From an uncultured Lachnospiraceae bacterium (GTDB lineage Bacteria; Bacillota; Clostridia; Lachnospirales; Lachnospiraceae), in contig CAUCOL010000106.1 of the NCBI GenBank assembly GCA_958444395.1, forward strand, positions 1-6,640: 6,640 bases of DNA. Direction: 5' to 3'. Made by a program: the position numbers and the translations under genes. Shown piece by piece: positions 1-4,996 of this stretch (the first letter of the stretch is position 1; each line of letters starts with the position of its first letter). The notes under the pieces are model-generated. The model made no database searches, had not been told where the DNA came from, and saw only the letters and a list, made by a program, of their open reading frames with translations.

Positions 1-1
1 C

Positions 2-676
2 GGTAGTCTGATCGGTGGACCGGTCGGCAAACGTCTGATTGAGAAGAGGAACCTGCTGGATACGATCGTACCGGAAGATGATACCCTGTTAGTGGAAGAC
101 GAGAAGAAGCATGAACGTCACACCAATATGTATGCTATGGCAGTATTTCAGCTGATTCTGGCAATCGGTCTGGGCACGATCTTTTCCTGGGCACTGACCC
201 AGACTGGCATGACTTTTCCGATCTACATCGGAGCCATGATCGCCGCTGCATTGTTCCGGAATATCGGTGAGTACTCCGGTAAATTCGTCATCCATATGGG
301 TGAGATCAATGACCTGGGTGGTATCTGTCTGTCCCTTTTCCTCGGCATCGCCATGATCACCCTGAAGCTCTGGCAGCTTGCCTCCCTGGCACTTCCACTG
401 GTGATCCTGCTTGGTACACAGGTACTACTTGTCTTTATCTTTACGTACTTTATACTGTTCAACATCATGGGTCGCGATTACGATGCCGCTGTCCTGGCAG
501 CCGGCACCTGCGGTTTCGGTATGGGGGCTACGCCAAATGCTATGGCAAATATGCAGGCGGTCTGTGACCGATACTCCCCTTCCGTCAAAGCCTATCTGCT
601 GATCCCGTTGGTCGGAAGCCTGTTTGCCGACTTCCTGAACAGTCTGGTTATAACATTTTTCATCAATTTATTGTAG
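2..676 (+). CDS. gltS: Sodium/glutamate symporter GltS, C-terminal half (5' partial)
   Basis: Membrane carrier of the ESS (glutamate:Na+ symporter) family, which imports glutamate driven by the sodium gradient. The frame is open from the left edge, so this is a fragment of 224 codons against about 400 for the family; the GTG at 92 is internal and not the start. Visible features are a hydrophilic loop (bases about 50-125), then about five hydrophobic segments. A Gly-rich stretch GTCGFGMGATPNAMANM (503-553) resembles the second re-entrant loop of this family, which typically reads as GxGxGATP followed by AxANM. It is followed by a closing helix with LLIPLVGSLFADFLNSLVI. The early GGPVGKRLI also fits the family. 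The stop codon is TAG at 674-676. A small gene follows 28 bases later and is probably cotranscribed. Substrate specificity (glutamate or a related dicarboxylate) is inferred from family resemblance. Confidence 0.85.
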   Translation, partial: GSLIGGPVGKRLIEKRNLLDTIVPEDDTLLVEDEKKHERHTNMYAMAVFQLILAIGLGTIFSWALTQTGMTFPIYIGAMIAAALFRNIGEYSGKFVIHMGEINDLGGICLSLFLGIAMITLKLWQLASLALPLVILLGTQVLLVFIFTYFILFNIMGRDYDAAVLAAGTCGFGMGATPNAMANMQAVCDRYSPSVKAYLLIPLVGSLFADFLNSLVITFFINLL

Positions 677-704
677 CATCAGGTGCTTTAAAAAGGAGAA
701 TACT

Positions 705-896
705 ATGAACTTTAGAAAGAAAAATGAAAAAGAAAAGAAACCTTATAACCTGTCCTTTGATAACCTTGCGATCCCGGAGATCCATACCCATCCGTCCGAA
801 GAGATATCTGCCACGGATCAGGATGATGAACAGTCCTATGTGCATTATGACACCGTTGCGATCCCGGAGGTGCACATCCGCAAGAAAAAGAAGTAG
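705..896 (+). CDS. Small charged protein with duplicated AIPE(I/V)H motif, function unknown
   Basis: A 63-aa protein that I do not recognise. The start is well supported: AAGGAG at 693-698 lies 6 bases before the ATG. It has no signal peptide or membrane segment, so it is predicted to be cytosolic. Both ends are Lys-rich (residues 5-12 and 60-63) and the middle is acidic (residues 31-42). The motif (F/Y)D(N/T)(L/V)AIPE(I/V)H occurs twice, at residues 18-27 and 48-57, exactly 30 residues apart. The DNA shares a perfect 14-base in-frame direct repeat (766-779 and 856-869). The rest of the two halves is not clearly similar, which suggests that the motif itself is what is conserved. It lies 28 bases after the symporter gene and before a terminator, so it is probably the last gene of that transcript. 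A symporter-associated accessory peptide is possible but unproven. Confidence 0.72.
   Translation: MNFRKKNEKEKKPYNLSFDNLAIPEIHTHPSEEISATDQDDEQSYVHYDTVAIPEVHIRKKKK
766..869 (+). repeat. 14-base in-frame direct repeat within the small gene
   Basis: TTGCGATCCCGGAG occurs at 766-779 and again at 856-869, offset by 90 bases (30 codons). It encodes the AIPE core of the duplicated motif. Confidence 0.8.
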
Positions 897-934
897 CAGC
901 GATCAGCTGAATACAGAATTTTCAATATAACCCG

Positions 935-978
935 ACAGGGGTACAGACTGTCTGCCTGACAGCATGTACCCCTGTTTT
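935..978 (+). terminator. Rho-independent terminator between convergent genes, possibly bidirectional
   Basis: A perfect 11-bp stem pairs 935-945 (ACAGGGGTACA) with 965-975 (TGTACCCCTGT). A 2x2 internal loop separates it from a 5-bp inner stem (948-952 with 958-962) and a 5-base loop. It is followed by TTTT and an AT-rich tract (976-985), which fits termination of the rightward symporter transcript. The leftward gene ends only 10 bases away at 985, so the same hairpin may also end that transcript, but on that strand the downstream sequence lacks a clear T run. Confidence 0.85.
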
Positions 979-984
979 CATATT

Positions 985-2271
985 TTATACTGTTTTACTT
1001 TCCTCCTTCCAGGCATGATAAATCTGATCGATCACCTTCGCCTCAGATTCCTTTCCATAGATATAATAATCTGCATTTGTTTTAAAGGTATGATAGACCG
1101 TATCATTTTCCAGAGCAGACGGTAATACGTCCAGCTTCTTTTTATAGCTTTCCCGCATGTCATCCGCTTTCTTTTCGTAGCTGGACATCATCCCCTTCGC
1201 ATCCAGTACTGCCCTGGCTGAATCGCTGATAGGGATCCCTTTCTCGGTTCCCTGCAGCACCGCCATGTCCTTATCATTCAAAAGATAGTTCAACAGCTTT
1301 GCCGCTTCCTTCGGATGCTCTGTGATCGGGCTGATCGCATACATCGTCGCCGGTTTTACATACCATCCAAACTTCTTTGCCTTTTTGGCACAGATATAAT
1401 CTCCGATCATCGTTTTATATCCTGCCTGCTCTGTCGGTTCACAGTAATTTCCCGCATCGCTGACCCAGCCCAGAGCCGCCGCTGTCTTTCCAGTCGAAAA
1501 TGCATTTCGGTCAAACTGTTCCAATGGCATGAGTACTTTTTCAGACACCAGCCGATTATAAAAATCCATAATATATCGTATCTCTTTCTTTGTCAGAGAA
1601 AGATTCCCCTGCGCATCGACCATCTCTTTTCCGGTCGTCTGACTGTAATATGCTGCAAATAACAGAAACAGCTGTTTCTCCATTGTTCCCAGCACATAAA
1701 TGCCATCCTTACGCAGTACACGCGCTGCTGCGAACAGATCCTCCCATGTCTTTGGAACGGAAAGGTGATAACGATCCAAGATGGTTTTATTATAATAAAA
1801 TGTCAATGCATTAAAGGTGATCGGAATCGCATTCAGCTCTCCGTCTACCTTTCCAAAGGCAAGCTCCTGCTCTGTAAAGTTCTGCAGATCGATCTGATCA
1901 GACACATTATACAGATTGTAAAATCCATTTCCATCCGGTGAATACTGATGGATCCACGCATAGTTGATCAGCATCACATCAGGAGTATTGCGGGACTTCA
2001 TAAAGATATGCATCCGGTTCTCATAACCGCCCCAGCTGCCATACTGGCTGTTGACAAGGATCTTATCTTGATTTAATGCCATAAAACGATCCAGCCCCTC
2101 CAACGTATACTGATGCCTATCATCATTTCCCCACCAGGCGCAGGATATTTCTACCGGTGTCTTGTGTACTGTCTCGCGTTGTCCATATGCACAGCCGGTC
2201 GTCTGTACCATCAGCCCCAGCAGACAGACTGCCGCACATATTCTGTTATATATTCTCTTTCTGTTCTTCAT
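985..2271 (-). CDS. Extracellular solute-binding lipoprotein (family 1), no transporter partner visible
   Basis: A 428-aa substrate-binding protein of the ABC sugar-uptake type (COG1653-like), lipid-anchored outside the membrane. The start is set at 2271 because GGAG at 2278-2281 stands 6 bases upstream; the in-frame extension to 2319 would put this site inside the gene. Residues 1-26 form a lipoprotein signal peptide with basic start, hydrophobic core and TTGC, making Cys27 the lipidated residue; Thr at -3 is a weak lipobox. Family marks are WWGNDDRH (46-53), IPITFNALTFYYNKTIL followed by VPKTWEDLF (149-180), HPKEAAKLLNYLLND (319-333) and a late GIPIS (345-349). No permease or ATPase gene flanks it. 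Instead it follows the diguanylate cyclase gene on the same strand after 138 bases, probably in one transcript. The ligand is not predictable; a carbohydrate is the family default. A sensory accessory role is inference. Confidence 0.88.
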   Translation of the reverse strand: MKNRKRIYNRICAAVCLLGLMVQTTGCAYGQRETVHKTPVEISCAWWGNDDRHQYTLEGLDRFMALNQDKILVNSQYGSWGGYENRMHIFMKSRNTPDVMLINYAWIHQYSPDGNGFYNLYNVSDQIDLQNFTEQELAFGKVDGELNAIPITFNALTFYYNKTILDRYHLSVPKTWEDLFAAARVLRKDGIYVLGTMEKQLFLLFAAYYSQTTGKEMVDAQGNLSLTKKEIRYIMDFYNRLVSEKVLMPLEQFDRNAFSTGKTAAALGWVSDAGNYCEPTEQAGYKTMIGDYICAKKAKKFGWYVKPATMYAISPITEHPKEAAKLLNYLLNDKDMAVLQGTEKGIPISDSARAVLDAKGMMSSYEKKADDMRESYKKKLDVLPSALENDTVYHTFKTNADYYIYGKESEAKVIDQIYHAWKEESKTV

Positions 2272-2277
2272 AGTAAT

Positions 2278-2281
2278 CTCC
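2278..2281 (-). promoter_or_regulatory. Ribosome binding site deciding the lipoprotein start
   Basis: On the minus strand GGAG lies 6 bases before the ATG at 2271-2269. It overlaps an alternative in-frame ATG at 2283-2281, which has no comparable site, so the downstream ATG is preferred. Confidence 0.75.
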
Positions 2282-2341
2282 ATTCCGTAGACGCTTTGCG
2301 TTGAAGGAATCGCAGGCAAAATGTCAGATTTTACTCAGTGA

Positions 2342-2385
2342 TCCGGACTATTTTATGACGCCTGACCTGCCCTTGTTTCCGGACT
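2342..2385. repeat. Short direct repeat in the cyclase-lipoprotein intergenic region
   Basis: TCCGGACT occurs at 2342-2349 and 2378-2385, offset by 36 bases; the TCCGGA core is itself palindromic. It lies in the 138-base spacer upstream of the lipoprotein gene. No convincing sigma-A promoter is visible in this spacer. The repeat could be an operator or chance. Confidence 0.3.
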
Positions 2386-2409
2386 TCTTATGCTGTCCCT
2401 GCATCCTGT

Positions 2410-3897
2410 TTATTGTTTATACCAGTTATATCGATTCTTTCCGCTGCGTTTTGATTCATACAATGCCCTGTCCGCTTTTTGGTACATCTCCTCATAGTCC
2501 GGATAAGCATCTCCTTTCATGATGCAGATCCCTGCTGACAACGTCAGCTGACATGCCGCATATCCTTGCCCCAGTTCATTGGCAAACCGTCCAAACAGCT
2601 GCTCCATGATCTGCTCCATCTCTTCTCTTGCCCTCTGCTCAGAAGGCGCATTAAGTACCGCAAAAAGAGAGAACTCATCGCCTCCCAGCCTGCCAACTGC
2701 CACTCTCTTCGGATCCAGTGTATTGAAGATAGCAGATACCTTCTGCAATACCACATCTCCCTCCTGATGCCCCAGCGTATCATTTACCTGCTTGAAGTTA
2801 TCCATATCTAACATCACCAGGATCTGCCATGTGCCATCCTTTGGCTGCATCAGTCTGTTATGTACAAACTCCCGATAGGAGGCTTTATTCATGCAGTGGG
2901 TCAGTGCATCATAATCTGCTTTCCTCGTAATATCTGATAATACACCACTGCTGCTGCGGGAAATAAATAGCAGGACAGAGCATCCGCAAAGCAGGATCAC
3001 ACAGACCAGGATCCCTGTCACCAGGATTGCAAACTGCTGAAAGCTGTACTCCTCCTGAAAAAGGGAACGGGTCGGTACCGCACAGACAACGATCCAGTTA
3101 TTTTCACAGGTACCGGAGACAATCACGTTCTTATCCCCTATGCTCTGATAATCCCTGTATCTGTCGCGGTATTCATCAATCACAGATGCCGCTTTCTTCC
3201 CGATACTTTCTTTTGTGTCTGCATATAAAATCGTCTGGCTACTGTCCAGCAAATATACCTTCTGTGAATCAATGCTCTCCGAAACACGAAAGAACTGGCT
3301 CAGCTCCCGGCTGTAAAATGCCGTAACCAGAATCGCATGTGGATTTAACCGCTTCACATAATACAAACGATCCAGACATCTGACATAATCAAAGAACCAG
3401 CCACTTTCCGTCTTGGTATCGTGAATATGCCGACTCATATACTGATACAAACCGCCATCCGGGAACAACTGCTGCGTCGTATTCGACAGCCACCCTACCA
3501 TCGAATCATCCTTATATACAATGCCGAAGTCTGAGAAATTGTCCAGGATGCTCAGATCCTGAATGCGATTCTGGATCGCTGTCTCATTCTGTATCTTCTC
3601 AAAGTCGGTCAATCTGGGAGAAGTCGCATCATAGGTGCAATATTTATCATCCGAAAAAAACAGCGCCGCTGTTTCCTCTACTTTCTCCAAATAAAGATCT
3701 ACGTTATAGATCTGCTGCCGGTTGCTGGTATCCAGCAGATTCACGACTTTATTCTGAATGTCCTGCGAAGACTTCCGTGTGATCACATAGGACAAGATCC
3801 CCGCCATCCCTATGACAAGCATCAGAAAAAATACAACCATACCGAACGTAAATTTTCTGATCTGTTTTTCTGTCTTTGTATTTCCTGAAAATTCCAT
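2410..3897 (-). CDS. Membrane-bound diguanylate cyclase with extracellular sensor domain (GGDEF)
   Basis: A 495-aa protein predicted to make cyclic di-GMP from two GTP at the inner face of the membrane. Domains in order are a short basic N-terminus, a membrane helix (about 16-40), an extracellular region of about 245 residues resembling a Cache-type sensor, a second helix (about 286-313), and a GGDEF domain (about 328-493). The catalytic domain looks intact: DALT at 330-333, DMDNFK at 364-369 with metal-binding Asp364, NDTLGHQEGD at 372-381 and GGDEF at 405-409. The usual inhibitory site RxxD, five residues before GGDEF, is absent; PKRV stands there (396-399). No EAL or HD-GYP domain is attached. 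The start has GGAG at 3903-3906, 5 bases upstream, and a near-consensus promoter further upstream. The lipoprotein gene follows on the same strand, suggesting a shared role in sensing an external ligand. The sensor fold is inferred from layout. Confidence 0.9.
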   Translation of the reverse strand: MEFSGNTKTEKQIRKFTFGMVVFFLMLVIGMAGILSYVITRKSSQDIQNKVVNLLDTSNRQQIYNVDLYLEKVEETAALFFSDDKYCTYDATSPRLTDFEKIQNETAIQNRIQDLSILDNFSDFGIVYKDDSMVGWLSNTTQQLFPDGGLYQYMSRHIHDTKTESGWFFDYVRCLDRLYYVKRLNPHAILVTAFYSRELSQFFRVSESIDSQKVYLLDSSQTILYADTKESIGKKAASVIDEYRDRYRDYQSIGDKNVIVSGTCENNWIVVCAVPTRSLFQEEYSFQQFAILVTGILVCVILLCGCSVLLFISRSSSGVLSDITRKADYDALTHCMNKASYREFVHNRLMQPKDGTWQILVMLDMDNFKQVNDTLGHQEGDVVLQKVSAIFNTLDPKRVAVGRLGGDEFSLFAVLNAPSEQRAREEMEQIMEQLFGRFANELGQGYAACQLTLSAGICIMKGDAYPDYEEMYQKADRALYESKRSGKNRYNWYKQ

Positions 3898-3912
3898 AAT
3901 CTCTCCATCCGA

Positions 3913-3931
3913 CTGCAGTCATTGACCGCAG
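3913..3931 (-). other. Leader hairpin or operator just upstream of the cyclase ribosome binding site
   Basis: In the minus-strand transcript CUGCGGUC can pair with GACUGCAG across an AAU loop, giving 8 pairs with one G-U. The same segment contains a perfect 10-base palindrome GACTGCAGTC (3911-3920). It sits a few bases upstream of the ribosome binding site (3901-3906), so a role in translation control or protein binding is possible. No known riboswitch class is recognised in this leader. Confidence 0.4.
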
Positions 3932-3983
3932 CTTTACCAGATACTATCCGTAACGTTTCCAAACTCCCACCCAGCTCTTTTTT

Positions 3984-4013
3984 ATTTTATATACGCCGGG
4001 CATCCCTTGTCAA
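3984..4013 (-). promoter_or_regulatory. Sigma-A promoter for the diguanylate cyclase gene
   Basis: On the minus strand a perfect -35 TTGACA (4013-4008) is followed after 16 bases by TATAAA (3991-3986), or after 18 bases by TAAAAT (3989-3984). Either gives a leader of roughly 80 bases before the ATG at 3897. This is the best promoter in the window. Confidence 0.75.
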
Positions 4014-4025
4014 CGAAAAAAATGC

Positions 4026-4042
4026 ATTCAATTATATTGAAT
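4026..4042. repeat. Inverted repeat in the divergent promoter region
   Basis: The 7-base arms ATTCAAT and ATTGAAT are separated by TAT. It lies just upstream of the cyclase -35 and upstream of the candidate sortase promoter, a position where a regulator could act on both. It is very AT-rich, so chance cannot be excluded. Confidence 0.35.
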
Positions 4043-4059
4043 ATTTATCTAAAGCAGTG

Positions 4060-4088
4060 TTGTCTTCCCACTCTGTCAAAAAAATAAT
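4060..4088 (+). promoter_or_regulatory. Candidate sigma-A promoter for the sortase-surface protein operon
   Basis: TTGTCT (4060-4065, 4 of 6 consensus bases) is followed after 17 bases by AATAAT (4083-4088, 5 of 6). An alternative is TTGACG (4090-4095) with TATTCT (4111-4116) at a short 15-base spacing. Either places the start of transcription 45-80 bases before the sortase start codon. Confidence 0.4.
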
Positions 4089-4094
4089 TTTGAC
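4075..4094. repeat. Inverted repeat overlapping the candidate sortase promoter
   Basis: The 7-base arms GTCAAAA (4075-4081) and TTTTGAC (4088-4094) flank a 6-base AT spacer. The dyad covers the candidate -10 AATAAT and the alternative -35 TTGACG. TCTGTC elements surround it: direct at 4072-4077 and 4116-4121, inverted at 4096-4101. This looks like an operator, but no regulator can be named. Confidence 0.4.
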
Positions 4095-4158
4095 GGACAG
4101 ACACTTTTTTTATTCTCTGTCATAGGCTGAAATCAGTGCACTACATCAATACACCATT

Positions 4159-4164
4159 AGGAGG
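4159..4164 (+). promoter_or_regulatory. Ribosome binding site for the GTG-started sortase, with an overlapping ATG-TGA
   Basis: AGGAGG lies 7 bases before the GTG at 4172 and 5 bases before an out-of-frame ATG at 4170 that is followed at once by TGA (4173-4175). The sortase frame can only be entered here at the GTG. The upstream in-frame GTG at 4136 has no ribosome binding site. Confidence 0.75.
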
Positions 4165-4171
4165 TTTCTAT

Positions 4172-4996
4172 GTGAGGCGAATCTTTTACCTGACAACATT
4201 CTGGCTTTTCCTGATATGTTTCTTCACGTTGACAATGACATGGATGGCATATACCATCCGTTACAATCGTCAGCTAAACCGCGAAAAGGCTGTATATCAG
4301 TCTCTGCAGTCCGATGTTCTGTCCTATGACAACCAAATGGATCATCCGGTGCATGACATGTCCCCAAAATCGGATAGCGTTTCTACAAAAAAAGACGACA
4401 CTGCAGCCATACCGGACGTTGATTTCAAAACCCTGCAAAAGAAAAATCCGGATATATATGCCTGGATCCTGATTCCCGGCACCTCTGTTTCCTATCCGGT
4501 TCTTCAGCATCCAACGGATAATTCTTATTATCTGCACCATAACGTAGATGGTTCTGCCGGTTATCCCGGCTGCATTTTTTCCGAAAACACCAACCAGAAA
4601 GATTTTTCAGATTCACCGACGGTCTTATATGGCCACAACATGCGAAACGGCACAATGTTCGGGGCATTGCACGCACTGGATACCATTGATTTTTCCACCG
4701 GCTCACATTTTATTTATATCATTACACCGGATGCCGGGATCTGTTACCAGATCATTACAACAGCTGTCACAGACAATCAGAATATTCTCTCTGTCTGTCA
4801 AAAGGCAGACAATGGACTGATGCATTTTCTGACGCGTATTCAAATGCATTGTTCCGTCAAAACAGCGCATGCCCTGATCCAAAATACTTCTGATAACGCC
4901 CGGCCGCTTCTGATCCTGTCAACCTGCGGCTCGCGCAGACAATCACGTTTTCTTGTATTAGCGATCAAACAAAATGAATGGAGGAAACCGTATTGA
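4172..4996 (+). CDS. srtB: Class B sortase
   Basis: A 274-aa membrane-anchored cysteine transpeptidase that cleaves a sorting signal in a secreted protein and joins the protein to peptidoglycan or a pilin partner. An N-terminal helix (about 5-28) anchors it, followed by a polar linker (about 30-80) and the catalytic domain (about 83-267). The visible active site is His155 in YGHNM, Cys252 in LSTCG and Arg259 in SRFLVLA. WILIPGTSVSYPVLQ (98-112), YYLHHN (119-124) and GTMFGAL (160-166) are typical of class B. The GTG start follows AGGAGG by 7 bases; no in-frame ATG serves. The stop overlaps the start of the surface-protein gene by 4 bases, so the two are translationally coupled and that protein is the likely substrate. 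The preferred sorting motif cannot be read because the substrate's end lies outside the window. Confidence 0.93.
   Translation: MRRIFYLTTFWLFLICFFTLTMTWMAYTIRYNRQLNREKAVYQSLQSDVLSYDNQMDHPVHDMSPKSDSVSTKKDDTAAIPDVDFKTLQKKNPDIYAWILIPGTSVSYPVLQHPTDNSYYLHHNVDGSAGYPGCIFSENTNQKDFSDSPTVLYGHNMRNGTMFGALHALDTIDFSTGSHFIYIITPDAGICYQIITTAVTDNQNILSVCQKADNGLMHFLTRIQMHCSVKTAHALIQNTSDNARPLLILSTCGSRRQSRFLVLAIKQNEWRKPY
4980..4984 (+). promoter_or_regulatory. Ribosome binding site for the TTG-started surface protein
   Basis: GGAGG within the sortase 3' end stands 8 bases before the TTG at 4993. TTG and the sortase stop TGA overlap as TTGA (4993-4996), a standard arrangement for translational coupling. Confidence 0.7.

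Noticed and set aside
663..930. Other ORFs overlapping the small gene (minus 663-875, plus 724-930)
   Set aside because: They are shadows of the 705-896 gene, without ribosome binding sites, and the plus-strand one only shifts the frame of the same codons.
2272..2319. Upstream extension of the lipoprotein to the ATG at 2319
   Set aside because: The 16 added residues lack a ribosome binding site and would put a polar stretch before the signal peptide. The ATG at 2271 has GGAG at ideal spacing.
2272..2409. Possible c-di-GMP riboswitch before the lipoprotein gene (ACGCAAAGC resembles a GEMM-I core segment)
   Set aside because: Only about 20 bases separate the segment from the start codon, leaving no room for the rest of the fold, and the other conserved parts are missing. 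The segment is simply a 4-bp ACGC/GCGT hairpin with an AAA loop.
3922..4125. 67-aa ORF in the divergent intergenic region
   Set aside because: No ribosome binding site, and it runs across the cyclase promoter and the AT-rich dyads. Its composition fits untranslated DNA.
4136..4171. Upstream GTG start of the sortase at 4136
   Set aside because: No ribosome binding site precedes it, whereas AGGAGG stands 7 bases before the GTG at 4172.
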